A DNA stretch of 64,000 nt from positions 1,674,001-1,738,000 of the forward strand of contig NZ_RKRD01000001.1 of the NCBI RefSeq assembly GCF_003814745.1, written 5' to 3'. Numbering within the stretch: the first letter of the stretch is position 1; each line of letters begins with the position of its first letter. A model generated the notes under the pieces. That model was given only the letters and a program-made list of their open reading frames with translations. It did not search any database and was not told the origin of the DNA. Below, piece after piece: positions 34,584 to 44,635 of the stretch. The stretch comes from Hydrogenoanaerobacterium saccharovorans. Its GTDB lineage: Bacteria; Bacillota; Clostridia; Oscillospirales; Ruminococcaceae. The translations under genes and the position numbers were made by a program.

Positions 34584-37004
34584 TTATTGTGTAATGGCTT
34601 CCTGCTGCGGTACAATCTCAGTTGGTTTAACGAGGGACGGAGTGTTTGGTATCATATGGCTTTCGTAAGCTGAAATAAGAGCCGTTTTTAATACGGTATC
34701 AACCTGTTCTGCCGTAACAAATTTAATATTATCGGTTACAACAGAGTCAAGTTCAGCCAAGTCTGGCTCATTATTTTTAGGGATGACAACGGTTTTGATG
34801 CCTGCACGATACGCTGCCATCGTTTTTTCTTTGAGCCCGCCAATAGGCAGAACACGCCCGCGCAGAGTAATTTCGCCCGTCATAGCTACATCATAGCGAA
34901 CCGGTGTACCAGACAATGCTGACACCACCGCAGTGCACATAGTAACACCCGCCGACGGCCCGTCTTTAGGAATTGCTCCTTCAGGAATATGGATGTGAAT
35001 ATCTTTATTCTTATAAAAATCCGGCTCGATGTTGAGCGATGTTGCACGCGAACGAATGTAGCTGAGCGCTGCGTGTGCCGATTCTTTCATGACATCGCCG
35101 AGCTGCCCTGTAAGTTCCAGCTTTCCCGTTCCGTCTAAAATGGCAACCTCAATTTGCAGCATTTCACCGCCGACCGAAGTCCAAGCAAGGCCGTTAACCA
35201 AACCAATTTCGTTTTTGTGTTCGACTTCTTCCGGTTTGAAACGATGCGGACCTAAATATTTTGTAATGTTTTTGTTGTTAATCGTCACTTTTTTCTCATT
35301 GCCTGCTACAATAACCTTTGCAGCTTTGCGGCAGAGAGATGCAATCGTGCGTTCGAGAGTACGAACACCTGCTTCGCGCGTATAGTTATCGGTGAGTGCA
35401 TAAATTGCATCATCGGCAATTTTAAGTGTTTTGCCCGATAAACCATGGCGTTTTGACTGTTTTGGTACAAGGTATTTTTTCGCGATATGGAACTTTTCCT
35501 CGCGAGTATAGCTGGTAAGTTCGATGATTTCCATACGGTCGAGCAGCGGATCGGGGATAGCGTCACGGTTGTTTGCAGTGGTAATAAACAACACTTCGCT
35601 TAAGTCAAACGGCAGTTCGATGTAATGGTCGCGAAATGCATTGTTCTGCTCGCTGTCCAACACCTCGAGCAATGCAGAAGATGGGTCGCCGCGGAAATCG
35701 TTGCCGAGTTTATCAATCTCATCCAGCAAAATGAGCGGATTTTTACTGCCGGCAAGTTTCAGCGCATTGATAATACGCCCCGGCATGGAACCCACATAAG
35801 TTTTGCGGTGGCCGCGAATATCCGATTCGTCACGCACGCCGCCCAAAGAAATGCGTGTGTAGTTGCGGTTTAATGCCTTTGCAATTGATTTTGCAATAGA
35901 AGTTTTACCCACTCCCGGAGGACCGACCAAGCAAATGATTTGCCCTTTAATATCGGGAGCAAGCTTACGTACAGCAACAAGCTCCAAAATACGATCTTTT
36001 ACTTTGGTTAGCCCATAATGGTCACTGTCAAGTATTTTTTTGGCACGAGCAATATCGGTTTTTTCTTTTGTAACAGTATTCCACGGGAGTTCAAGGCATG
36101 TATCGAGGTAAGTGCGTATAACAGCAGCTTCCTGCGAGTTATTTGGTAGGCGAGAAAGGCGTTCCGCCTCTTGTTTCAGCTTATTTTCAGCCTCTTCACC
36201 GAGTTTAAGCTTGGTGATTTTCTCCACATATTCATCTGCTTCATCCATGGGTGATTCAGACTCTCCCAATTCGTCTGAAATCACCTTCATCTGCTCACGG
36301 AGAAAGTATTCGCGTTGATTTTGGTCAATTTGCTCTTTGACCTTATCGTAGATATCTTTTTCGAGGCTAAGTATATTATTTTCGTTTTCCAAAACACCTG
36401 CAAGGTCTTCAAGACGTTTTACGATGACCGATTCCTCAAGTATGCGCTGTTTTTCTTCGACATTTAAAGGAATGTTAGCGGTTATGTATTCGCAGAGATA
36501 GACAGGGTCTTCGCTGGAAACTGCGTTAACAATCATATCGCGCGGCATTTTGGGTGTAAGATAGCAGTATTCCTCAAAAAGCTCCTTCACTGTGCGCATA
36601 AGCGCATCACAAAGGGCAGTACGCGGGTAACGCGGAGTTTTAAGCGGATATTTTTCAACGGTTGCCTGAAGCAAATTTCCTTCATCAATAACATCTATCA
36701 GGCGTGCACGATAACTGCCCTCCACCAGAACCCTTAAAGTGTTCCCTGAAGATTTTAAAATCTGCCGAACTTCTGCAACAACACCTACGCGATATAAATC
36801 TTCTTCTTTGGGGTCGTCTACTTTTATATCTTTTTGTGCTACCAAAAAAATCTGCTGGTCTTTTTTCATCGCCTCATTCAAAGCGGTAACAGATTTTTCT
36901 CTGCCCACATCGAAATGAAGTATCATTTTGGGGAACAAAACCAAACCTCTTAGGGCAAGCATTGGTATAGTAAAGCGGTTTTCCTGCTCTGTAATATTTT
37001 CCAT
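34584..37004 (-). CDS. lon: ATP-dependent protease La
   Basis: Cytosolic AAA+ serine protease that removes damaged and regulatory proteins. The product has 806 residues from the ATG at 37002-37004 (GGAGG upstream); the in-frame ATG 13 codons earlier lacks a site. The N-terminal substrate domain starts TIPMLALRGLVLFP. The AAA+ module has GPPGVGKTS near residue 355 and LILLDEIDKLG. The protease domain has the catalytic Ser in PKDGPSAGVTM and Lys in GGLKEKTMAAYRAG. The C-terminal tail is Pro/Gln-rich. Confidence 0.96.
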   Translation of the reverse strand: MENITEQENRFTIPMLALRGLVLFPKMILHFDVGREKSVTALNEAMKKDQQIFLVAQKDIKVDDPKEEDLYRVGVVAEVRQILKSSGNTLRVLVEGSYRARLIDVIDEGNLLQATVEKYPLKTPRYPRTALCDALMRTVKELFEEYCYLTPKMPRDMIVNAVSSEDPVYLCEYITANIPLNVEEKQRILEESVIVKRLEDLAGVLENENNILSLEKDIYDKVKEQIDQNQREYFLREQMKVISDELGESESPMDEADEYVEKITKLKLGEEAENKLKQEAERLSRLPNNSQEAAVIRTYLDTCLELPWNTVTKEKTDIARAKKILDSDHYGLTKVKDRILELVAVRKLAPDIKGQIICLVGPPGVGKTSIAKSIAKALNRNYTRISLGGVRDESDIRGHRKTYVGSMPGRIINALKLAGSKNPLILLDEIDKLGNDFRGDPSSALLEVLDSEQNNAFRDHYIELPFDLSEVLFITTANNRDAIPDPLLDRMEIIELTSYTREEKFHIAKKYLVPKQSKRHGLSGKTLKIADDAIYALTDNYTREAGVRTLERTIASLCRKAAKVIVAGNEKKVTINNKNITKYLGPHRFKPEEVEHKNEIGLVNGLAWTSVGGEMLQIEVAILDGTGKLELTGQLGDVMKESAHAALSYIRSRATSLNIEPDFYKNKDIHIHIPEGAIPKDGPSAGVTMCTAVVSALSGTPVRYDVAMTGEITLRGRVLPIGGLKEKTMAAYRAGIKTVVIPKNNEPDLAELDSVVTDNIKFVTAEQVDTVLKTALISAYESHMIPNTPSLVKPTEIVPQQEAITQ

Positions 37005-37220
37005 AAAGTTTCCTCCTTTGTTGGAAATTTGACGTTGCAGCAACTTTAAAACAAGTTACCTGCATTTTAGTATTGGAGTAATCAATACCAACACCTGTTT
37101 TTCACAATTTACGAAAAACATATATTTAAAATGTTGATTGTTTTTGTATTGATTGTAATTATACATGATAAATGTAAATTTTGCAAGAGTTAAGCTTATT
37201 TCCTGCATTTTACAGATACA

Positions 37221-37250
37221 CAAAAAGCAGCCGTAAACCGGCTGCTTTTC
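37221..37250 (-). terminator. Terminator downstream of clpX
   Basis: AAAAGCAGCCG / CGGCTGCTTTT stem, 13 nt past the clpX stop. On the minus strand a T-run follows. It would separate lon-ysxC from the tig-clpP-clpX unit. Confidence 0.8.
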
Positions 37251-37262
37251 TGTTTGAAGTGC

Positions 37263-38585
37263 TTAAGATACGGAAGAAGATGACTTTGAACGCGACTGGG
37301 TGCGCTTCGATGAAATCTGCATCTTTGACGGTTTTCTTGCAGGATTATACGAAAAGATGGGTGGTTCTTTGCCTTCAACGCAGTTTTTTGTAACCGTTAT
37401 TGTCTCAATCGTGTGATCGGACGGAGCATTAAACATAGCATCGGAGAGTATCCCCTCCATAATGGATCGTAACCCGCGCGCGCCCGCTTTTTGAGCAATC
37501 GCCTTTTCAGCCACACTGATGAGGGCGTCGTGCTCGAAGTTGAGCGCAATACCATCAAGATCAAACAGGCGTGTATACTGCTTCATCATCGAGTTTTTCG
37601 GCTCTGTAAGAATACGCACAAGAGCATCTTCATCAAGGTTTTCAAGCGGTGCGAGCACAGGAACACGCCCAACCAATTCGGGTATCAAGCCAAATTTTAC
37701 AAGATCGTGTGCCTCAATCTTTTGCACCAGATAATCTTTCTCTTTTGTCTTTTTATCGACTAGCTGTGCGCCAAAGCCCACAGAAGCGGATTTATTCAAA
37801 CGTTTTTCGATAATTTTTTCGATACCGTCAAATGCACCACCGCAGATAAAAAGAATATTTGAGGTGTTTATCTGGATAAACTCCTGCTGGGGATGTTTGC
37901 GCCCGCCTTGCGGAGGAACGTTTGAAACCGTGCCCTCGAGAATTTTCAAGAGAGCCTGCTGCACACCCTCGCCGCTGACATCACGTGTAATAGACGGATT
38001 CTCTGATTTTCTTGCAATCTTATCGATTTCATCGATGTAAATAATGCCGCGTTCTGCCTTTTGAACATCGAAATCGGCAGCCTGAATCAAACGGAGAAGA
38101 ATATTTTCAACATCTTCGCCCACATAGCCAGCCTCTGTTAAAGTAGTGGCATCTGCAATGGCAAAAGGGACATCAAGAATTTTAGCAAGCGTTTGCGCTA
38201 ACAGTGTTTTACCAACACCGGTAGGGCCTACCATCAATACGTTGCTCTTTTGCAGTTCAATATCAGAGCCCGCACCAAAATATATGCGTTTGTAATGATT
38301 GTATACCGCAACCGAAAGTGCAACTTTGGCTTTTTCCTGTCCGATGACGTATTCATCCAGTGTTTCTTTAATTTCGCGCGGCTTGGGAATAACCGGTTGC
38401 TGGTCTTCTTTTGAAGATTTTTTCTTTTGCGGAATATACCCCTCATCATCCAGGACATGCTGGCAAAGCTCAACACACTCATTGCAGATGCATACACCCG
38501 AACCTGCAATCATACGTGTAACCTGCTCTTGTGTTTTGCCGCAGAATGAGCAGCGCAGCGGTTTGTTATCATCATATCTAGCCAT
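37263..38585 (-). CDS. clpX: ATP-dependent Clp protease ATP-binding subunit ClpX
   Basis: Unfoldase that feeds substrates to ClpP. The product has 440 residues. The N-terminal C4 zinc finger is CSFCGKTQ and [10 protein letters not shown]. Walker A is VGPTGVGKT near 118, Walker [10 protein letters not shown]; the pore loop is GYVGEDVE, and the ClpP-docking region has SVGFGAQ. The C-terminal tail is Ser/Arg/Lys-rich and slightly longer than usual. It lies 79 nt after clpP. Confidence 0.96.
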   Translation of the reverse strand: MARYDDNKPLRCSFCGKTQEQVTRMIAGSGVCICNECVELCQHVLDDEGYIPQKKKSSKEDQQPVIPKPREIKETLDEYVIGQEKAKVALSVAVYNHYKRIYFGAGSDIELQKSNVLMVGPTGVGKTLLAQTLAKILDVPFAIADATTLTEAGYVGEDVENILLRLIQAADFDVQKAERGIIYIDEIDKIARKSENPSITRDVSGEGVQQALLKILEGTVSNVPPQGGRKHPQQEFIQINTSNILFICGGAFDGIEKIIEKRLNKSASVGFGAQLVDKKTKEKDYLVQKIEAHDLVKFGLIPELVGRVPVLAPLENLDEDALVRILTEPKNSMMKQYTRLFDLDGIALNFEHDALISVAEKAIAQKAGARGLRSIMEGILSDAMFNAPSDHTIETITVTKNCVEGKEPPIFSYNPARKPSKMQISSKRTQSRSKSSSSVS

Positions 38586-38664
38586 TGGTATTACCCTCCA
38601 TAAGCTCTTAAAAAAGCGGACAGGCTGACCCGAAGAATCAGATCAGCCTCCGATATTAATTGTA

Positions 38665-39255
38665 TTATCTCTTAACAATAACCTTATCGATTAAGCCGTA
38701 TTTTTGTGCCTCTTCAGCAGACATAAAGTTATCGCGCTCGGTATCGCGCTCAATAACCTCAAGGGGCTGACCTGTGGCTTCTGCCATCATTTTGTTAAGA
38801 TTTGCTTTAATTTTCAGGATACGCTCAGCGTGAATCTTAATATCGGTTGCCTGACCTTGTGTGCCACCTAACGGCTGGTGAATCATAATTTCGCTGTTGG
38901 GCAATGCAAAACGTTTGCCTTTTGCGCCCGAAGTAAGCAAAAAAGCACCCATGGACGCTGCCATACCTACGCAGATGGTAGAAACATCGCACTTAATGTA
39001 ATTCATGGTATCTAAAATTGCCATACCTGCTGTAATAGAACCACCTGGGCTATTGATGTAAAGAGAGATATCCTTATCAGGATCCTGTCCTTCCAAAAAC
39101 AAAAGCTGAGCAACAACAAGGCTGGCTGTTGTATCATTCACTTCGTCACACAACATGACGATACGGTCATTTAATAATCTGGAAAAAATGTCATACGCAC
39201 GCTCACCACGGTTGGTTTGCTCGATGACGGTTGGCACTAAAGCCATAGTAATCAC
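38665..39255 (-). CDS. clpP: ATP-dependent Clp protease proteolytic subunit
   Basis: Tetradecameric serine protease core. The product has 196 residues with a GTG start at 39253-39255 (GGAG 5 nt upstream); an ATG three codons later (39246) is possible but has a 14-nt spacing. Catalytic triad: Ser in [11 protein letters not shown], His in [10 protein letters not shown], Asp in [11 protein letters not shown]. It lies between tig and clpX, the order conserved in many Clostridia. Confidence 0.96.
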   Translation of the reverse strand: MITMALVPTVIEQTNRGERAYDIFSRLLNDRIVMLCDEVNDTTASLVVAQLLFLEGQDPDKDISLYINSPGGSITAGMAILDTMNYIKCDVSTICVGMAASMGAFLLTSGAKGKRFALPNSEIMIHQPLGGTQGQATDIKIHAERILKIKANLNKMMAEATGQPLEVIERDTERDNFMSAEEAQKYGLIDKVIVKR

Positions 39256-39296
39256 CCATTCTCCGCACGGTCATTAATTTAATGAGAATTTAACGA

Positions 39297-39328
39297 GAAG
39301 GATATCTTCGTGCGGGAAGATATCCTTC
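39297..39328. repeat. Perfect inverted repeat between tig and clpP
   Basis: 13-bp arms GAAGGATATCTTC and GAAGATATCCTTC with a 6-nt loop GTGCGG. It lacks a U-run, so it is not a classical terminator; an RNA processing or stability hairpin in the tig-clpP transcript is possible. The rest of the 260-nt spacer shows nothing recognisable. Confidence 0.6.
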
Positions 39329-39514
39329 GTAAGCCGCGAGCAAAACCCTGCCCTAAATCACACCTCATTAAACGATGCGGCGCGATAATCTCAATCTAAA
39401 TGATTGGTCAATTACACCGCTTCTATGCGCCTTACAGCACACATAAACTCAAGAAAAAACAGGTTATTTTACCGAACCATTAAGCTTTGCAAATAGTTTT
39501 ATTACTTTGCACAA

Positions 39515-40900
39515 TTATTCGGCATCTTCTGCCTTTTCTGTTTTCTTTTTAGCAGGTGCTTTTTTCTTAGCAGGTGCCTTTTTCTTAGCAGGTGCCTCTT
39601 CTTCTGCCTGAGGAGCAGCCTCGGTAGTAACAACTGCGCTGTCACGTACCAAATCAATTGCTTTGTTTACAGCAAGGTCTTGTGCAATTTCTGTTGCAGG
39701 AAGAACCTTTTTGATTTGGTCAACAGGCATACCATAGTTTTTCGCCATATTCTCGTATTCTTTGCTGATTTCTTCCTCAGAAGCGGTAAGCCCCTCAAGC
39801 TCTACGATTTTCTCAAGAGCAAGGCGGATTCTTACTTGCTTATCTGCCTGTTCAGCAAAAGTTTTGCGGAATGCATCAAGCTCCATATTGGTATATTGCA
39901 GGTAAGAATCGAGATTTAAGCCTTGAGACTGCAGTCTGTACTCGAATTCTTTTACGCTTTGGTCAATTCTAGTATCAAACATGCACTGAGGAATCTCCGC
40001 CTCCATGTTTTCGATTACGGTATCAATGAGTCTGTTCTCAAGGTCATCCTGTGCAGCTTTGTCTTTGCGCTCCTGTACTTTTGCCTTGATATCAGCTTTC
40101 AGTTCATCCAAAGTAGAAAACTCACTCATATCTTTTGCCAGTTCGTCATCAACTTCGGGAAGTTCTTTTGTTTTAAGCTCATTCAGCTTGCATTTGAAAA
40201 CTGCAGGTTTGCCTGCAAGGCTTTCTTCGCCGTACTGCTCGGGGAAGGTTACTTCAACATCAAACTCTGCATCAATTTCTTTGCCGACAACCTGCTCTTC
40301 AAAACCGGGAATAAACTGGCCGGAGCCGAGTTGCAGAGGGAAGTTTTCGCCTTTACCGCCTTCAAACGCAACACCGTCACAGAAGCCCTCAAAGTTGATA
40401 ACAGCAGTGTCGCCCATCTGTGCAGCTCTGCCTTCAACAGGTACAATTCTGCCTGCACGCTCGCGCATTCTGTTAAGTTCGGCGTCAATCTCTTCGTCGG
40501 TAACTTCTGCGGTATATTTAACTGCTTTTATGCCTTTGTAATCTTTAACCGAAACTTCAGGTTTTACAGTAACAGTTGCTTTAAAAGTAAAGCCGTTTTT
40601 GTCAACGTCAGACATTTCGATTTCAGCTTTGTCCACGGGCTCGATTTTAGCCTCGTCTACAGCATCACTGTATGCTTTGGGATAAATATCATTGATAGCA
40701 TCCTCATAGAAAGCGCCTTCGCCGTAAACTTTTTCAATCATTTTTCTTGGTGCTTTGCCTTTTCTGAAGCCGGGCATGTTGATTTGTTTTACATTTTTGC
40801 GGTATGCTTTTTCAATTGCTGCTTCAAACTCCTCAGCACCGATGGATATTTCAAGCTGATATTTGTTGGTCTCAATCTTTTCTGCTTTGACTAATTTCAT
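39515..40900 (-). CDS. tig: Trigger factor with a lysine-rich C-terminal tail
   Basis: Ribosome-bound chaperone and prolyl isomerase. The product has 461 residues. The N-terminal ribosome-binding signature is MPGFRKGKAPRKMIE near residue 40. The FKBP-type domain (about 150-240) has GDTAVINFEGFCDG and IPGFEEQVVG. The C-terminal chaperone domain extends to about 425. The last 35 residues are unusual: an acidic/Ala stretch and then repeated APAKKK units ending KTEKAEDAE. AGGAGG precedes the ATG. Heads the tig-clpP-clpX group. Confidence 0.95.
   Translation of the reverse strand: MKLVKAEKIETNKYQLEISIGAEEFEAAIEKAYRKNVKQINMPGFRKGKAPRKMIEKVYGEGAFYEDAINDIYPKAYSDAVDEAKIEPVDKAEIEMSDVDKNGFTFKATVTVKPEVSVKDYKGIKAVKYTAEVTDEEIDAELNRMRERAGRIVPVEGRAAQMGDTAVINFEGFCDGVAFEGGKGENFPLQLGSGQFIPGFEEQVVGKEIDAEFDVEVTFPEQYGEESLAGKPAVFKCKLNELKTKELPEVDDELAKDMSEFSTLDELKADIKAKVQERKDKAAQDDLENRLIDTVIENMEAEIPQCMFDTRIDQSVKEFEYRLQSQGLNLDSYLQYTNMELDAFRKTFAEQADKQVRIRLALEKIVELEGLTASEEEISKEYENMAKNYGMPVDQIKKVLPATEIAQDLAVNKAIDLVRDSAVVTTEAAPQAEEEAPAKKKAPAKKKAPAKKKTEKAEDAE
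39551..39604. repeat. 18-bp tandem repeat encoding the APAKKK units of trigger factor
   Basis: About three copies of an 18-bp unit (AGCAGGTGC followed by TTTTTTCTT or CTTTTTCTT); the third copy diverges. It encodes the Lys-rich tail of Tig and is a likely site of copy-number change. Confidence 0.75.
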
Positions 40901-41061
40901 TGTTTACTTCCTCCTGTAATGATGCACAAACTATACACTACCCACCGCAGTTTTGCCATTTTGCGATGCGATGCGCATCGGACAGGAAGCCAAAATGCAA
41001 CCCATCTGCCACGCAAATGCTGTACGAGTGCGAAACATTTTTTATTATAACATATCTTATT

Positions 41062-41763
41062 TTAAAATTCTACCATTTCGTGTATTTTTAAGGGTTTAAA
41101 ACGCAAAAAATCGCTCGAAATAAGCCTGAAGTCAATCCCCATATATTCGCCGTTAAGCGCATAGTTGCAGCCTCCCGAGTGAATATGCCCGTAATAGCAC
41201 TTTTTAATCCCGTTGCGAAAAAGAACATCAACAATCTCGGCAGAGATTTCATCGCCGTAAACAGGCGGATAGTGCAGAAACACAATACGTTCGCCCTGCA
41301 TATTTTTTGCCGCATCAATGGAAAGCTGCAATCTTGCAGCCTCTCGCGCAAGGATTTTAACATCATGCGCTTCGCCTTTTTCAAACAGCCAGCCTCGTGT
41401 GCCGCAAAGCACGGTTCCCTCTGCCTGTACAGCGCTGTTATGCAATATATGCAGTGTAGAAAGCCCATTTAAAGCAAAAAAATTTTCCATCTTGGTTTTT
41501 GATGTCCACCAATAATCATGGTTACCTTTAATAATGTATTTTTCACCTGGCAAGCTGTTTAAAAATTGAAAGTCGGTAAGAGTTTGCTCCAGCGACATTG
41601 CCCATGATGTATCCCCGGCGATAACAACGGTATCATTTTGTGTAATGGAATTATTCCAGTTTTGGGTAAGACGATCCACATAATTATGCCAACCCGAAAA
41701 AATATCCATTGGTTTATCGGTGCCCAAGGAAAGATGCAGGTCGCCGATTGCAAATATGCTCAT
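41062..41763 (-). CDS. Metallophosphoesterase
   Basis: Calcineurin-like phosphoesterase of 233 residues. Metal-binding motifs in order: GDLHLS near residue 7, VIAGDTSWAM near 48, KGNHDYWW near 80, LHYPP near 165, and GHIHSGG near 195. Substrate unknown. GAGGAATTC precedes the ATG. It lies 32 nt after thrC and about 160 nt before tig. Confidence 0.9.
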   Translation of the reverse strand: MSIFAIGDLHLSLGTDKPMDIFSGWHNYVDRLTQNWNNSITQNDTVVIAGDTSWAMSLEQTLTDFQFLNSLPGEKYIIKGNHDYWWTSKTKMENFFALNGLSTLHILHNSAVQAEGTVLCGTRGWLFEKGEAHDVKILAREAARLQLSIDAAKNMQGERIVFLHYPPVYGDEISAEIVDVLFRNGIKKCYYGHIHSGGCNYALNGEYMGIDFRLISSDFLRFKPLKIHEMVEF

Positions 41764-41795
41764 GAATTCCTCTTTCTGTTTAGCTGATTTAGCCC

Positions 41796-43289
41796 TTACT
41801 TTAAGTTTAATTGCGAAACTACATACTCTTCAATTTTTGCTTTATTGCACACATCGGCAAAACGCGGTGCTTTATCTTTGAGTAGTGCAAGGCTATCGGG
41901 GACAGCACAGCCGGTGAGTTCTGCAAGCTTATCTGTCATTTCAAATTCAGTAAATCCATCCGTTGTGCCTGCAACCGATTCAAGTACGCTTTGTGCAAAT
42001 TTAAATGGGCTTGCTGTTGAGGCAATCACTGTTTTTGTTTTATCGCCCGTTTCTTTAACATACCCATTGTAGACATTCATAGCAACTGCTGTATGTGTAT
42101 CGCAGAGATAGGAATAGTTTTTAAAAGTATTCTTAATGGTTGCTTTGGTTGATACATCGTCGCAGTAACCGCCGTAAAACTCTGCCTGCAAATGTTCACG
42201 TACAACATCTGATACAGCATAACTGCCTCGCTCATTCAAGTTGCTCATCAACTTTTTCACTGCCACATCATTGCCCTCATACAACGAAAAGAGCAAACGT
42301 TCCAAGTTTGATGAAATAAGGATATCCATGGACGGTGATATGGTAGCATGAAACTCGCGTTTTTTGTTGTAGGTACCGGTTCGTATAAAATCGGTTAGTA
42401 CATTGTTTTCGTTGGATGCACAAATAAATTTGGCGATGGGAAGCCCCATTTTTTTTGCATAATATGCAGCAAGAATATTGCCAAAGTTACCGGTAGGCAC
42501 ACAAACATTGATTTTATCGCCTATGGCAATCTCTTCATCGGCAAGCAAATCGCAGTACGCACTGATATAATATACAATTTGCGGCACAAGCCTGCCCCAG
42601 TTAATGGAGTTTGCAGAAGAAAACATCATATTGTTTGCAGCAAGCCGTTCTGCCAGCGCTTTGTCGGTAAAGATTTGCTTCACAGCGGTTTGGGCATCGT
42701 CAAAGTTCCCCTTGATTGCACAAACTGTAACGTTTTCGCCCTCTTGTGTTGCCATTTGCAGTTTTTGCATGGGGCTGACACCCTGCTCTGGGTAGAACAC
42801 CATTATCCGTGTGCCTTCTACGTCTTTGAAACCTTCCAGCGCTGCTTTGCCCGTATCACCTGAGGTGGCAACCAAAATAACGATTTCTTTGCCGTCCACA
42901 GTTTTTTCAGCAGAGGTCTTGAGAAGATAGGGCAAAAGTTGCAGTGCCATATCTTTAAAAGCACATGTGGGGCCATGCCATAACTCGAGCATATAAATAT
43001 CGTCACCCAGTTTTGCTATACGGGTAACAGAATCATCCTCAAATTTGTCGGTATACGCACCTGTAACGCAATGATACAATTCATCGTCGGTAAAATCAGT
43101 GAGAAAATCGCCGAGAATGTTTTTAGCTCGCTCTGTGTAGCTCATTTTAGAAAGCTTGAGCAGACGCTCTTCGGTAATCTGCGGAAAACTTTCGGGCACA
43201 AACAACCCGCCCTCTTTTGAAATACCATTTGCAATGGCAACGGCAGAGGGTACTTTTTGAGTTTTATCTCTGGTGCTGATGTAGTTCAT
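41796..43289 (-). CDS. thrC: Threonine synthase
   Basis: PLP enzyme that converts O-phosphohomoserine to threonine. The product has 497 residues, the long class. It opens with MNYISTRDKTQKVPSAVAIANGISKEGGLFVPE. The PLP-lysine is in GPTCAFKDMALQL, followed by LVATSGDTGKAALEGF and GNFGNILAAYYAKKMG. AGAGGTC precedes the ATG. It lies 23 nt after the dipeptidase; other threonine genes are not in the window. Confidence 0.96.
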   Translation of the reverse strand: MNYISTRDKTQKVPSAVAIANGISKEGGLFVPESFPQITEERLLKLSKMSYTERAKNILGDFLTDFTDDELYHCVTGAYTDKFEDDSVTRIAKLGDDIYMLELWHGPTCAFKDMALQLLPYLLKTSAEKTVDGKEIVILVATSGDTGKAALEGFKDVEGTRIMVFYPEQGVSPMQKLQMATQEGENVTVCAIKGNFDDAQTAVKQIFTDKALAERLAANNMMFSSANSINWGRLVPQIVYYISAYCDLLADEEIAIGDKINVCVPTGNFGNILAAYYAKKMGLPIAKFICASNENNVLTDFIRTGTYNKKREFHATISPSMDILISSNLERLLFSLYEGNDVAVKKLMSNLNERGSYAVSDVVREHLQAEFYGGYCDDVSTKATIKNTFKNYSYLCDTHTAVAMNVYNGYVKETGDKTKTVIASTASPFKFAQSVLESVAGTTDGFTEFEMTDKLAELTGCAVPDSLALLKDKAPRFADVCNKAKIEEYVVSQLNLK

Positions 43290-43312
43290 GGTAAGACCTC
43301 TTTTTCTATAAA

Positions 43313-44242
43313 CTATCCCAAATGCTTTTGATAAAAGCGATAAGCATTATCAAAAAACATTTTATCAACAAGCTTTTTGTCTGAAATAGATTGTAACATA
43401 AACTCATAGAGATTTGCAATTTTTTCAAGAGAATTTAAATCTGCCGGCATAGAGGCGCCGTCAAAATCGGAGCCCAGTGCCAATGCGTCTTCTCCGCCGA
43501 GTGCAAGAAAATGCTCGACATGGCACAGTATCTCTTTAAAACCGGCGTTTTCTTTATCCTGTTTGCACAAAAAATTGGGATAAAAATTAATACCAACCAG
43601 CCCTTGACGCTTTACAATTTCTTGAAACTGGTCGTCCCGCAGGTTTCGTGGTACATCGCATACGGCACGGGCGTTGGAGTGGGTGGCTACGAAAGGTTTT
43701 GAGGCAATCTCTAAAAGGTCATCAAAACCTTTGTCCGAAAGATGAGATGCATCAACGATAATTCCATTTTGCTCAAGAGCAGCAACGGCATCTCTGCCAA
43801 AATCGGTTAAATGGCTGTTTGCAACGGTTCCACTGCCCAGTTCGTTCTCACCGTTCCAAGTAAGTGTTAAGAGCGAGACTCCCTGCTGCTTTAAATATGG
43901 CACATAAGAAAGGTCGCCCGCCAATACGGAACCGCCCTCAACCGAAAGAACCGCAGCTATTTTACCGTTTTGCAGTATGCGGGTAAGGTCGCCGCCTGTA
44001 TACGCCTGTTCGATAAGCTCACTGTAACGTTGCATCTGGCTTTTAAAATAATGCAGATTACGATTAAAGTAGTCGATTGCAGCCTTACCACGATATTGAT
44101 CGGGCATAAAAACTGCAAAGGTTTGCACATAACTTTCAAAACATGCGCGGTCGATTGAAAGCTGGCGTGTATGATTGATGAGATTTTCACCGGACGCACA
44201 AAGCTCAATGATTGTATCGCAGTGCAAATCAAATACTTTCAC
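43313..44242 (-). CDS. Membrane dipeptidase family (peptidase M19)
   Basis: Zinc dipeptidase related to renal dipeptidase. The product has 309 residues from a GTG start with GGGAGGAC upstream. Metal/active-site motifs: FDLHCDTI near residue 5, VLSVEGGSVL near 110, DASHLSDKGFDDLL near 175, ATHSNARAV near 195 and GSDFDGA near 265. It has no signal peptide. It lies 15 nt after the YraN gene. It could hydrolyse dipeptides or D-amino-acid-containing peptides. Confidence 0.92.
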   Translation of the reverse strand: MKVFDLHCDTIIELCASGENLINHTRQLSIDRACFESYVQTFAVFMPDQYRGKAAIDYFNRNLHYFKSQMQRYSELIEQAYTGGDLTRILQNGKIAAVLSVEGGSVLAGDLSYVPYLKQQGVSLLTLTWNGENELGSGTVANSHLTDFGRDAVAALEQNGIIVDASHLSDKGFDDLLEIASKPFVATHSNARAVCDVPRNLRDDQFQEIVKRQGLVGINFYPNFLCKQDKENAGFKEILCHVEHFLALGGEDALALGSDFDGASMPADLNSLEKIANLYEFMLQSISDKKLVDKMFFDNAYRFYQKHLG

Positions 44243-44257
44243 AGTGTTGTCCTCCCT

Positions 44258-44635
44258 CTAAAAAATGTCACTGGATTGTGCACAAAACGCATTTGCAAAA
44301 TGATTGCTTGAAATAACTTCGCCGTTGGGTGAAGTTATGATTTCTACTACGTCAAAACGGGGCTGCAGGTTGACAGGGTGGCTAATTAAATAGTGGGCAG
44401 CAGTTTTAATAATGCGCCGTTGCTTTTGTATGCCTACTGCATCTGCAGGTACACCCAAACACCCCTGTACACGTGTTTTTACCTCTGCAAATACAATATA
44501 CTGTTCATTTACGGCAATAATGTCAATTTCTCCAAAACGAGAGTGGTAATTCTGTGCAATTACCGTTAACCCTATCTTTTGCAGAATACCCGCTGCATAT
44601 TCTTCGCCGATACGGCCAATTTCAACGGTATTCAC
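44258..44635 (-). CDS. YraN/UPF0102 family endonuclease-like protein
   Basis: A 125-residue protein of the Holliday-junction-resolvase-like fold. The family core is RIGEEYAAGILQKIGLTVI and the nuclease-like motif GEIDIIAVNEQYIVFAEVKTR. Start GTG overlaps the rnhB stop as GTGA. The rnhB-yraN pairing is typical. Biological role not established. Confidence 0.92.
   Translation of the reverse strand: MNTVEIGRIGEEYAAGILQKIGLTVIAQNYHSRFGEIDIIAVNEQYIVFAEVKTRVQGCLGVPADAVGIQKQRRIIKTAAHYLISHPVNLQPRFDVVEIITSPNGEVISSNHFANAFCAQSSDIF

Noticed and set aside
40969..40980. 12-bp palindrome CGATGCGCATCG upstream of tig
   Set aside because: Short, no repeated copies in the window, and not placed at a recognisable promoter.
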